In this document: positions 1 to 7,968 of the stretch, in pieces | Numbering within the stretch: position 1 is the stretch's first letter | Layout of the letters: the number at the start of each line of letters is the position of its first letter | DNA from: Avibacterium volantium | GTDB lineage: Bacteria > Pseudomonadota > Gammaproteobacteria > Enterobacterales > Pasteurellaceae | Direction of reading: 5' to 3' | DNA: 64,000 bases | Assembly (NCBI RefSeq): GCF_900635775.1 | Contig: NZ_LR134167.1 | Span: 1,273,001 to 1,337,000, forward strand | The notes under the pieces: model-generated | What the model was told of the DNA's origin: nothing | What the model saw: only the letters and a program-made list of their open reading frames with translations | The model's database searches: none | Position numbers and translations under genes: made by a program

Positions 1-127
1 AATTTGCCCATTTCTTGGCGATGATGTTGAATGAAACTAAATAACATAAAAATATCCGAATTTGTTATATACTATTGCAAGTTTTACCGAATTTACGGTG
101 ATGATTTTTAAGATAAGAGAGCTAATT

Positions 128-742
128 ATGTTTACAGGAATCGTGCAGGGCGTAGCCCAAATTCATTCTATTGATGAAAAAACGCATTTTAGAACACAGG
201 TAGTTAAAATGCCACAGGAATTAACCGAAAATCTGGAAATTGGTGCGTCTGTGGCAAATAACGGGGTCTGCTTAACCGTAACCAAAATTGAAGGGGATCT
301 CGTCAGCTTTGATTTAATGACGGAAACCCTACGCATCACCAATTTAGGCGAATTGTGCCAAGGGGATTGGGTGAACATTGAGCGAGCGATGAAAATGGGT
401 GATGAAATCGGCGGACATATTTTGTCTGGCCACGTTTACACCACCGCCAAGGTTTCGCAACGCATTGTGTCAGAAAATAACTTGCAAATTTGGTTCGAGT
501 TGCCTGATCCTGCCTTGATGAAATATATTCTCACTAAGGGATTTATCGCCATTGATGGCATCAGCCTGACTATTGGCGAAGTGAAAGGCAACGAGTTTTG
601 CGTGAACCTTATTCCAGAAACCATTCATCGCACCTTGATCGGCAAGCGTGAAGTGGGGGATTTCGTGAATATTGAAATCGATCCACAAACACAAGCTATT
701 GTGGATACGGTAGAACGCTATTTAGCCAGCCGTGGTGAATAA
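128..742 (+). CDS. ribE: riboflavin synthase, alpha chain
   Basis: Converts two molecules of 6,7-dimethyl-8-ribityllumazine into riboflavin plus the pyrimidine precursor, the last step of riboflavin synthesis in the cytoplasm. The 204-residue protein starts with the typical MFTGIVQG and shows the family's two tandem lumazine-binding barrels, roughly residues 1-95 and 96-190, the second opening with GGHILSGHV. The frame is open further upstream to 62, but the ATG at 128 matches the family N-terminus and follows a purine-rich AGAGAG. The partner lumazine synthase (ribH) lies 25 kb away, so the pathway is scattered. No FMN riboswitch is visible in the 127 bases upstream. Confidence 0.95.
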   Translation: MFTGIVQGVAQIHSIDEKTHFRTQVVKMPQELTENLEIGASVANNGVCLTVTKIEGDLVSFDLMTETLRITNLGELCQGDWVNIERAMKMGDEIGGHILSGHVYTTAKVSQRIVSENNLQIWFELPDPALMKYILTKGFIAIDGISLTIGEVKGNEFCVNLIPETIHRTLIGKREVGDFVNIEIDPQTQAIVDTVERYLASRGE

Positions 743-761
743 TGGCATAAAATGAAAAACT

Positions 762-805
762 AAAGTGCGGTCGAAAATTACGAAATTTTTCACCGCACTT
801 TTTTA
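762..805 (+). terminator. uptake-signal pair terminator after ribE
   Basis: Inverted copies of the uptake signal core, AAGTGCGGT at 763-771 and ACCGCACTT at 792-800, form a stem followed by a T run. It lies 20 bases after the ribE stop codon and is a probable intrinsic terminator. Confidence 0.8.
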
Positions 806-870
806 ATCGCATTCTGTGTTACGATGTGCAATATTCAGTAAACGGCACGCAACAGCGATATGGGGGCAAT

Positions 871-1830
871 ATGCAAAATGATTTTTGGAGTTCCGCGCTT
901 TTTTCCATAAGCGTAACTTTACCGACCTTATTGTTGTTAATACTCGGCATCGGGCTGCGAAAACGCAAAATCATTGACGATAAATTCAGCCAGCAAGCCA
1001 CTAGCGTGGTGTTCAAAATCACCTTGCCCGCCTTACTCTTTCTTAACGTATTTAAAAACCCTATTGCTGAGCTGAATGAACAGTTGGTGATGATTTGGGC
1101 GTGCGTGCTGGGAACCTTGTTACTGTTCCTTTGTGCGGAAATTTTTGCCGCAAAATTTGTGCAAGAAAAGCGAGAACGTGGCACTTTCGTGCAAGGTGTT
1201 TATCGCGGAAATTGTAGTATTTTAGGGCTAGCATTCTGCCTTAATGCCTATGGTGATGCCGCATTAGTGCCAGCCACCATTTATGCGGCCACTACGGCGA
1301 TTATTTACAATGTGTTAGGCGTGATCACCTTAAGCCGCTCCCTTTCTGACGGCAAAGTGAATATTCCACGAATGATCTTAAATGTGGCAAAAAATCCCTT
1401 AATTATCAGCATAGTATTAGGCTTTTTAGCCAGTTATTTAAAATTGGCTATTCCTAAATTTATGCTTACCACAATCCAATATCTCGCCACAATGACCTTA
1501 CCGCTTGCGTTGATCTGTGCTGGTGTCAGCATTGAATTAAAAGCCTTGTATAAAATTTCAGGCATTTCTTTATGGGCAAGCATAGGGCGAGTGATTGTTG
1601 CACCGATTTTTATGGTGTTACTGGGCAAATTATTTGGCTTTAGCGGCGTGAATTTAGGTGTGATTTTCTTAATGAATGCCACCCCAATGGCGGCCGCGGC
1701 TTATGCAATGGTGCGTGGAATGGGGGGCAACGCCAACACCGCAGCGAACATTATTGGCATTACCACTTTCGCATCAATGTTTATCTCTGCCTTAGGCTTA
1801 ACCATTTTGCACCAAATGGGTTGGGTGTAA
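871..1830 (+). CDS. AEC family transporter (auxin efflux carrier-like)
   Basis: A 319-residue inner-membrane protein of the AEC/auxin-efflux-carrier family (PF03547), with about ten hydrophobic segments and the usual family length. It opens with a hydrophobic segment after MQNDFWSSALF and has a long Ala/Gly-rich last third with the TPMAAAAYAM segment. Bacterial members export or import small carboxylates such as malate or malonate; the substrate here cannot be read from sequence. The frame also offers a GTG at 826, but the ATG at 871 is preceded by GGGGG at 862-866 and gives the better start. It is transcribed alone between two hairpins. Confidence 0.85.
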   Translation: MQNDFWSSALFSISVTLPTLLLLILGIGLRKRKIIDDKFSQQATSVVFKITLPALLFLNVFKNPIAELNEQLVMIWACVLGTLLLFLCAEIFAAKFVQEKRERGTFVQGVYRGNCSILGLAFCLNAYGDAALVPATIYAATTAIIYNVLGVITLSRSLSDGKVNIPRMILNVAKNPLIISIVLGFLASYLKLAIPKFMLTTIQYLATMTLPLALICAGVSIELKALYKISGISLWASIGRVIVAPIFMVLLGKLFGFSGVNLGVIFLMNATPMAAAAYAMVRGMGGNANTAANIIGITTFASMFISALGLTILHQMGWV

Positions 1831-1854
1831 GCATAACGCTTAATAAAAAACAAA

Positions 1855-1880
1855 AGGGCGAAAATCTTCGCCCTAAAATT
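1855..1880. terminator. bidirectional terminator between convergent genes
   Basis: Perfect 8 bp stem AGGGCGAA/TTCGCCCT (1855-1862 and 1867-1874) with a 4-base loop, A-rich before and T-rich after. It can serve the AEC gene on plus and the mutarotase operon on minus. Confidence 0.8.
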
Positions 1881-1900
1881 TGTTAAAAAAGCACCGCACT

Positions 1901-2713
1901 TTATGGGTTAAGCGAGATCTTCACCGCACAGCGTTCGCCTTGTTGGAGCGGTTGTGCAATTCTTGCAGTTTCCAAACAAACCATTGTTTTATAACCTGTT
2001 TCGCTAATTCCGCCAGTGGCTTTATGCCAAGGATTCCACAGCACCACATTGCTTGCATTATGATGTGCCACATTAATTGTACGCCCGTCCCCTTTATCGA
2101 CAATGTGATGCGAAACAGGGGATTGCACCGTATAAATGCAATCAATATGCTGATCAATTAAACGTGGGGAAGGCACATTTTCTTGCTGCTGCGTTAATGC
2201 GTTGAAACATTCCGTTGGCAAGTTTTGCACTTCCACATTGGCCACATCGCTTAAATTAAAATAGCTATGCAAAGCAAGTTGGGCAGGCTCTTGTCCGTAA
2301 TGCTGAAAAATAATTTCGCAATCTTTGCTAAAGATCATTGTGGTTTTGGCTTCAATCAAATGATCTGAAGAAAATAAACAAAATTCCAACCGCACTTTGT
2401 TTTCTTCAATTTCATAATCACTGAGCTGCCATAAACTGATGCGCGCATAACCGTGCGCAGGGGATTTTGCACCACCAAACCAAGGATAGCAAATTGGCAC
2501 ACCACCACGAATGGCATTGCCTAAGGTAAAAGGTTCAATTTCACTCAGCCAAAGCACGTCTTTCTGCGCGCCTTTCGGCTGCCAGCTAAATAAATGCGCA
2601 CCTTGAAGCGAGATCAAGGCTTTACCCACTGGGTGATCTAACGCGATCACAGGGATTTCATTATATTGCTGCAAACTTAATGCTGGGGTGAGTTGTTTGA
2701 TTATTGTTGTCAT
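1901..2713 (-). CDS. D-hexose-6-phosphate mutarotase (YeaD-like)
   Basis: Aldose-1-epimerase superfamily protein of 270 residues, most like the glucose-6-phosphate 1-epimerases that interconvert alpha and beta anomers of hexose 6-phosphates in the cytoplasm. The expected motifs are present: GGVPICYPWFG near the N-terminus, the catalytic His in LHSYFNL and the Glu in CLETARI near the C-terminus. The ATG at 2713 is chosen because AAAGGAGAA lies just upstream; that ribosome site overlaps the end of the ABC ATPase gene. It is the last gene of the iron uptake operon by position, though its function looks unrelated, so the coupling may only be transcriptional. Confidence 0.88.
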   Translation of the reverse strand: MTTIIKQLTPALSLQQYNEIPVIALDHPVGKALISLQGAHLFSWQPKGAQKDVLWLSEIEPFTLGNAIRGGVPICYPWFGGAKSPAHGYARISLWQLSDYEIEENKVRLEFCLFSSDHLIEAKTTMIFSKDCEIIFQHYGQEPAQLALHSYFNLSDVANVEVQNLPTECFNALTQQQENVPSPRLIDQHIDCIYTVQSPVSHHIVDKGDGRTINVAHHNASNVVLWNPWHKATGGISETGYKTMVCLETARIAQPLQQGERCAVKISLNP

Positions 2714-2727
2714 TAAATTATTCTCCT

Positions 2728-3405
2728 TTAACAATGTGAATTATTCACTTCTTCGCGTAAAAATTTTCCGTGTTGTAGGAAAATGGTGCGGTTGGTGAGC
2801 TTACCCAGTTCGGGATTATGCGTTACCATTACGATCGTTCGCCCTTGCTGATTGAGTTCGGTGAGCAAATCTAGCACCAGTTTTTCATTTTTTTCATCAA
2901 GGTTGCCAGTGGGTTCATCAGCGAAAATCACTGGAGGTTGATTAACCAGGGCGCGGGCGATACAAACCCGTTGCTGTTCACCACCCGAAAGCTGGCTTGG
3001 GCGGTGATCAAAACGGTGTGCTAACCCCACTTGCGCTAATACTGCTTTGGCAGCTTCTTCATCAACAACGCTGTGATAATGCTGCGCCAGCATTACATTT
3101 TCCAGCGCAGTCAAGTAAGGGATTAAATGGAATTGTTGGAATACCAAGCCGATTTTTTCTGCACGAAAGCGTTGGCGGCCAATTTCATCGAGTTGTGCAG
3201 CGTCTACGCCATCTAAAATCACTTTGCCCTCGCTTGCCGTATCAAGCCCCGTGAGAATGTTCATCAGTGTAGTTTTGCCAGAGCCTGATGCCCCCATTAT
3301 GGCAACAAATTCCCCCTCAGCGATTTGGATATTAATGTCTTCAAGGGCGGTAACTTGCCCAAAGCGTTTATATAAATGTTGGGTTTCAATAACGTATTTT
3401 TCCAT
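2728..3405 (-). CDS. ABC transporter ATP-binding protein of FTR1/P19 iron system
   Basis: ATPase of the MacB/LolD type, 225 residues. Walker A GASGSGKT is at residues 38-45, followed by the Q-loop (LVFQQFH), the signature LSGGEQQR, Walker B VIFADEP and the His loop VMVTHN. It lies one base after the second permease gene and completes an operon of FTR1 permease, P19, Fe-S membrane protein and two MacB-like permeases. The same set is found next to P19 in Campylobacter jejuni and with FetMP in enterobacteria. It probably powers a step that helps iron capture or release at the periplasmic face rather than classical import; that role is inferred from context. Confidence 0.9.
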   Translation of the reverse strand: MEKYVIETQHLYKRFGQVTALEDINIQIAEGEFVAIMGASGSGKTTLMNILTGLDTASEGKVILDGVDAAQLDEIGRQRFRAEKIGLVFQQFHLIPYLTALENVMLAQHYHSVVDEEAAKAVLAQVGLAHRFDHRPSQLSGGEQQRVCIARALVNQPPVIFADEPTGNLDEKNEKLVLDLLTELNQQGRTIVMVTHNPELGKLTNRTIFLQHGKFLREEVNNSHC

Positions 3406-3406
3406 T

Positions 3407-4558
3407 TTATTCGCCTTTTAAAACGTTGGCAGTTTGAATTTCTAAAGCGCGGCGCGTTGGCACAATCACGGCAACAAAAGCCACGGTGAGCGAGAGCAGA
3501 ATTGTGATTGGAATCACAGGTAAGCGCAAATCAATATAGGCTTTAAACACGGTGATACCGAGAATTTGTGCTAGTAAATACCCTAAGATTAGCCCCACGA
3601 CAATAGCACAAAATGCGATAAGTAAAATTTCTGTGCCAATTTGCTTAATAATATCTTGCTGTTTTGCACCTAAGGCTTTTTGCAGCGCAAATTCTTTCGC
3701 TCGTTCGCCTACAATGGCAATTAAGGTGGTGTTCACGCAAAGGGTGGCGAGAATTAAAATCACCACTGAAATCAAGCCCATTAAGCCTTTGATTTTATCC
3801 AAAATTTGCCCTTCTGAGGCAGACACTTTTAGAATCGGGCGAATGGCAAGATCAGGATAGCGCTGTTGTAATTGTTGGGCGAATTGACTGACTTGTCCTT
3901 GATCGTTTTTCACATTGAGAAGCGCATTGGTGATTAAGCCCGTTTTATCTAGCCATTGTTGGGCAAATTCAAGATTGACAATCAGCATATTGTCCGTGGC
4001 ATCACCACTTTCTACAATAGCTTTAATGGTAAAGTGGTGCTTTTCTGTTCCTTTGTTCAAGGTGATTTTATCGCCAAGGTTCAGGTTTAACCGTTGGGCA
4101 AGGGATTTGCCGATCATCGCATTGCGATCATCAAAATTCACCCCAATGGGTGATCCTGTGATTTGCCAATAAGGGGAAAGGGTTCGCATTGCATCAAACC
4201 ACACGCCCATTATCACCACTTTTTCTAAATCTGCCCGTGCCACGCCATAAAGGTAAGGACTAGCGGCCGTAATTAAGCCTTGCGGTGCTTGGCTGAGAAT
4301 TTGGTTGAAATCTTTTTCGTTCATCAAGCCACTGCTGTTTGAACCGATGTAAAAATTGGCCCCAAAGGTGCGCAGTTCTTGGCTCATTTTGGTGTTGATG
4401 TCGAAATACACCGCAGCCATTGCAGTAACGATACTTGCGCCGACAGTGAGTGCTGCGAAAATAATCATCACCCGTTGCAAGCGCAAGCGTAACGCATTGA
4501 TAATTAAACGCCAAAACATTGTGCGCGCGTTGATTGAATGGGCATTATTGGCGGCCAT
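3407..4558 (-). CDS. ABC transporter permease (FtsX/MacB type), iron uptake operon
   Basis: A 383-residue permease with one N-terminal membrane helix, a large periplasmic domain (MacB_PCD, about residues 45-245) and three C-terminal helices (FtsX domain), as in LolC/MacB proteins. Such permeases act as mechanotransmitters rather than as substrate channels. The start at 4558 is chosen because GGAGG sits just upstream; the longer frame to 4588 would run further into the preceding gene. With this start the two permease genes overlap by 14 bases, a sign of translational coupling. It is paralogous to the gene before it, and they likely form a heterodimer with the ATPase. Confidence 0.88.
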   Translation of the reverse strand: MAANNAHSINARTMFWRLIINALRLRLQRVMIIFAALTVGASIVTAMAAVYFDINTKMSQELRTFGANFYIGSNSSGLMNEKDFNQILSQAPQGLITAASPYLYGVARADLEKVVIMGVWFDAMRTLSPYWQITGSPIGVNFDDRNAMIGKSLAQRLNLNLGDKITLNKGTEKHHFTIKAIVESGDATDNMLIVNLEFAQQWLDKTGLITNALLNVKNDQGQVSQFAQQLQQRYPDLAIRPILKVSASEGQILDKIKGLMGLISVVILILATLCVNTTLIAIVGERAKEFALQKALGAKQQDIIKQIGTEILLIAFCAIVVGLILGYLLAQILGITVFKAYIDLRLPVIPITILLSLTVAFVAVIVPTRRALEIQTANVLKGE

Positions 4559-5867
4559 ACAACACCTCCACAGGATAAAGCTGAGCAATGCGATGAGCAG
4601 GGAACCAAGTGCCGATTAAGGCAATGATCATTGACAGTACCAACACGCAAGGCACTACGATCCAAGCGAAATCTAAAGGCGAGCCGAATAGGGTAATGCC
4701 GATAAATTTGGCCAACCCCCAACCTGCTACGCAACCAAGCGCACCACCGAGTAGGGCGCTGATAATGGCTTCGCAATAAAATAGTAAGACAATTTGCCAT
4801 TGGTAAGCCCCAAGGGCTTTCATCAAGCCGATTTCTTTACTGCGTTCAATAATGGTGGTGGTCATCAACGAAGCAATCCCCATCGCCGCAGCGACTAATG
4901 CCGCAACGGTTACCACCGCGAGCAAGAGCTGGATTTTTTCAATTACCACTCCTTCAGAAGCCGCAACTTGCCAAATTGGGCGAACGACTGCGCCTGAAAT
5001 GGCTTCTTCTAACTGATGAGAAATTGAAGACACATAAGCGGTGCAATACCAGCGATCGTATTCTTCGGCGGCTAAGGCATCGGGGTTATCTCGGGCTTTG
5101 CGCGAAAGTTTATTTTCTGGCACGGTAAGCGCGGAAACCTTGATCGCTTGCACTTTGCCAGATAAATTTAACAAATTTTGCACCGCACTTAAGGGCAGCA
5201 CGAGCTGTTGTTCTTCCGCGCCACCGGTACTTAAAATCCCGACAATATGAAGATCAAGCTGGCGTTGCGTTTCGCCCTCGTGATAATTCAGTTGAATTTG
5301 ATCACCGATTTTCCACCGCGTGCGATTGGCTAATTGATTGCCTAAAAGTGCGGGGATATTTTCGCCAATATTTTTCTGGCTATCGTCCACCCATTGCCCT
5401 TGCACTTTCCAATAAGGGCTAATAATGCGTTGCCCAGTGTGGTAGTCATCTTCATCAGGAATGGCAATGGGACGATCGAAAAATGTGCCTAAAATGCTGA
5501 TGTTATGGGTATTGTTCTGCGTCAGATTTTTGCCTTCCACTTCTGCACTGAGCAGTGGCGCAAAGCCCACAATGTTATTACGCCAGAAAATATCTTTCAC
5601 ATTGGGCAATTCTTTTTCATCTAAAAAATCCTGCGTGGAAAGGCTGTTTCCTCCGTTTATTTCTGCGGAAAGCACCGCACTGCTGGCAGGTTCGATCAAA
5701 ATATTAGCGCCATAGGATTTCAGCTCACGCGCCATTTTATCGCCAATATCAATGGACACCGCAAGCAGGGCAGAAACCAGCCCCGCGGCGAGAAAAATAG
5801 TCATAATGGCGAGCAATTTGCGCTTTAAACCGTGCCGCCAAGATTGCAATAACATTCGACTGAGCAT
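4545..5867 (-). CDS. ABC transporter permease (FtsX/MacB type), larger partner
   Basis: A 440-residue permease with an N-terminal membrane helix (after a basic RHGLKRKLLAI stretch), a periplasmic MacB_PCD domain (about 45-290) and C-terminal FtsX helices. It resembles the following 383-residue permease in plan, and the pair corresponds to the two permeases found in P19-linked clusters of Campylobacter. Its ATG overlaps the TAA of the upstream Fe-S protein gene by one base (TAATG), so translation is probably coupled. The specific job in iron handling is inferred from the neighbours. Confidence 0.88.
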   Translation of the reverse strand: MLSRMLLQSWRHGLKRKLLAIMTIFLAAGLVSALLAVSIDIGDKMARELKSYGANILIEPASSAVLSAEINGGNSLSTQDFLDEKELPNVKDIFWRNNIVGFAPLLSAEVEGKNLTQNNTHNISILGTFFDRPIAIPDEDDYHTGQRIISPYWKVQGQWVDDSQKNIGENIPALLGNQLANRTRWKIGDQIQLNYHEGETQRQLDLHIVGILSTGGAEEQQLVLPLSAVQNLLNLSGKVQAIKVSALTVPENKLSRKARDNPDALAAEEYDRWYCTAYVSSISHQLEEAISGAVVRPIWQVAASEGVVIEKIQLLLAVVTVAALVAAAMGIASLMTTTIIERSKEIGLMKALGAYQWQIVLLFYCEAIISALLGGALGCVAGWGLAKFIGITLFGSPLDFAWIVVPCVLVLSMIIALIGTWFPAHRIAQLYPVEVLYGRQ

Positions 5868-7264
5868 TAGGGATTTTCCTCTTTCGCCACATAATTTTCA
5901 GGGTGATCGCGGAAAGCATTGAGATTTTGTTCGTTGGCAAAGAAATAGGTTTTGCCCGCATAATTATATTTATGCTCCGCTGTGGTATTTTTCAATGTTG
6001 TGCCGTCCACAGGATCTTTCACCGTTAATTCCACAATGGTGGAAAAATAGTTTAAGCCGTCTTCAAGGCTTTTTTTGCTGATGATCACTTCGCTGTCCGT
6101 TTGCTGCCAATCTTCAATCGGAACAGGGTTACAGCCGCCCGGTTTGCCGATGGACGGAATAAACATTCGCACGCCACAGCCCACGCAAACTACTTGATCC
6201 CCTTCCATGACATAGCCTTGATCGCCGCATAAAATGCAAGCGTCAAATACCGCGGCTAGGCTGAGATTTTTGCTTGAGCGGTTGATCAGGAAAAAACGCA
6301 CCGCTTTGCCGTCACTGGCGATCCATACAAAGCGGTGTAGCTTGCCGTCTTTCACTTCTTCAATCGGAATATGAATGCGGTTTTGTTTATCGAGCGTAAC
6401 AGGTTTTGCTTCAGAAAGTTGCGGTGGGCGAGAAGCGATTTGATCCCAATAAAGTTGCGCAGAAACAATGGTCAATAAGGCGATGCTTCCCCAGAAAAGC
6501 GTGCGTTGGCTGGTTTGTAATAGGGCTAATTTTTTCCGTTTTTCAATGGGGTGAAGCGTATTGTTTACCACAGTTTTGTTGGCAGAATGGATTTTAAGCG
6601 CAAATAAAATCAGGCTTAATGCGGTAAGTGCGGCGATAAAATAATTGCTATAACTGATTAAATTGCTGGATTTTGCCACGAAACTTAACCGCGCTTTGGT
6701 GAGATCAATCACTTGTAATTTTATCAAGCCAAGTAATACTTCACCGATTAAAGGCAAGAGTAAAAATAGGGTAGTGAGCGAAATCAGCAAAAAGGGAAGA
6801 GCGGTGCATTTTTTCGCTGTTTTTGTTTGTTTTAATAAAAGATAAAGCCAAGATGCAAATAAAAAGCAAAATATTAGGGCAAAAATCACCGCACTTAGGT
6901 GCAGGATAAAATCCGTGTTAATCACGTCCGTGTTGGTAATGGCGGAAATATTCGGATCGCGCGCCCATAGCACACCTGCGGCAAAACAAAGCACAAATTG
7001 GCAAAAATATGCGAGCTTGTTTGAACGGATAAAATGGGCAAGATAAAACAGCGCAAAAATCGCCATTAAGAAAATACTTAGCCCCAGTTTCATCGATTGA
7101 GAAGCAGGCAACTGCAAATAACCCACCGCCCCACAACTAAGCCCCAGCAGAGAAAACCAAAGGATTCGTTTTAAATTAAGGTTGTCATATTTCAGCCAAT
7201 TCACGCCTAATAACAAAGCAATCGGCAAAACAGATTGAAGGAAAAAAACGAAGTAGTAGTTCAT
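5867..7264 (-). CDS. Fe-S-containing membrane protein (DUF2318), P19-linked
   Basis: A 465-residue protein with about eight or nine N-terminal membrane helices followed by a soluble DUF2318 domain (from about residue 290). This domain carries Cys pairs in ACILCGDQGY and VVCVGCGVRMF and a further Cys in GKPGGCNPVP, arranged like metal or Fe-S ligands. Members occur next to P19/FTR1 genes and are thought to take part in electron transfer or iron handling across the membrane; the chemistry is not established. The ATG at 7264 is preferred to the TTG at 7279. The gene starts 147 bases after P19 ends, the widest gap in the operon, and a hairpin lies in that gap. Confidence 0.85.
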   Translation of the reverse strand: MNYYFVFFLQSVLPIALLLGVNWLKYDNLNLKRILWFSLLGLSCGAVGYLQLPASQSMKLGLSIFLMAIFALFYLAHFIRSNKLAYFCQFVLCFAAGVLWARDPNISAITNTDVINTDFILHLSAVIFALIFCFLFASWLYLLLKQTKTAKKCTALPFLLISLTTLFLLLPLIGEVLLGLIKLQVIDLTKARLSFVAKSSNLISYSNYFIAALTALSLILFALKIHSANKTVVNNTLHPIEKRKKLALLQTSQRTLFWGSIALLTIVSAQLYWDQIASRPPQLSEAKPVTLDKQNRIHIPIEEVKDGKLHRFVWIASDGKAVRFFLINRSSKNLSLAAVFDACILCGDQGYVMEGDQVVCVGCGVRMFIPSIGKPGGCNPVPIEDWQQTDSEVIISKKSLEDGLNYFSTIVELTVKDPVDGTTLKNTTAEHKYNYAGKTYFFANEQNLNAFRDHPENYVAKEENP

Positions 7265-7355
7265 AATAATCTCAATCAAAAATCTAAATTTTTCTAATTA
7301 TTCTGCTAACAAAACAATGAGAAAAATCGTATTTGAGTAACTTTAGTAACAATGA

Positions 7356-7379
7356 AACCTAGCACAGACGTGCTAGGTT
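7356..7379. other. perfect hairpin inside the iron operon
   Basis: Ten-base perfect stem AACCTAGCAC/GTGCTAGGTT with a 4-base loop in the gap between the P19 gene and the DUF2318 gene. On the minus (operon) strand the hairpin is followed by TTTCATTG, a weak U tract, so it could be a leaky terminator or RNA-processing/stabilising stem that sets P19 and FTR1 levels above those of the downstream ABC genes. On the plus strand the U tract is better, but no plus-strand gene ends here. Confidence 0.55.
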
Positions 7380-7411
7380 AATTTTTATTTATTTTGCTGA
7401 TTGAAAATGGA

Positions 7412-7933
7412 TTATTTCAACCCAGTAAATTTAAACTCATAGCTTACATCAAAAGGTTTCCACCAGCGGCCTACACCTGTTTCACTGTCGGTGTGGCGGT
7501 GCATACCGGCTTTTGATGGTGGGTCGATGTGGTAGGTGACTTTGTAGTTACCCACGCCCATCATTTTTACGTTTGCACCATAATGTGGGCCATCGCCTGC
7601 GACCATTGGCATAAACGTGCCTTCTTGTTTTTCACCAGTGTCGGTGTTTACCAAGGTGTAAGCGATGGTTAAATATGGCATCCATTCGCCTTCGCCAAAA
7701 CCGTTGTCGTTGCCTTTGGTAGCGTGAATATCTGCTTCAAGGTGAATGTCTGAGTCCTTAGCAGATAAGCCCATTCCACGCGGTTCCATATCAATAGGCT
7801 GTAAATAAACGGCAGCAATTTCCATACCATTCATTGTTACCGCTTCACCAATTGGGTATTCTTTGAAGGCAAGGGCTGAAGGGGCAGTTAAAATTCCTGC
7901 TAATAAAGTCGCTGCAACGAATGTTTTTTTCAT
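7412..7933 (-). CDS. fetP: P19-family periplasmic iron-binding protein (FetP/Tpd)
   Basis: A 173-residue periplasmic protein with a clear signal peptide (KKTFVAATLLAGILTAPSALA, cleavage before FKEY). It belongs to the P19/Tp34 family (PF10634), which binds copper and iron with Met and His ligands. Candidate ligands are in YLQPIDMEPRGM, IHLEADIHA and the late MHRHTD motif. It works with FTR1-type permeases in FetMP and P19 systems, feeding or oxidising iron at the periplasmic face. It lies 35 bases after the FTR1 gene, in the same operon. Symbol assigned by analogy with enterobacterial FetP. Confidence 0.88.
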   Translation of the reverse strand: MKKTFVAATLLAGILTAPSALAFKEYPIGEAVTMNGMEIAAVYLQPIDMEPRGMGLSAKDSDIHLEADIHATKGNDNGFGEGEWMPYLTIAYTLVNTDTGEKQEGTFMPMVAGDGPHYGANVKMMGVGNYKVTYHIDPPSKAGMHRHTDSETGVGRWWKPFDVSYEFKFTGLK

Positions 7934-7968
7934 AGGAACTCCTATTTATTAAAGGTTAAAAATCAATA

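Noticed and set aside
1880..2161. 93-codon plus-strand ORF over the mutarotase gene
   Set aside because: It is an antisense shadow of a well-conserved gene, with no family features or ribosome site.
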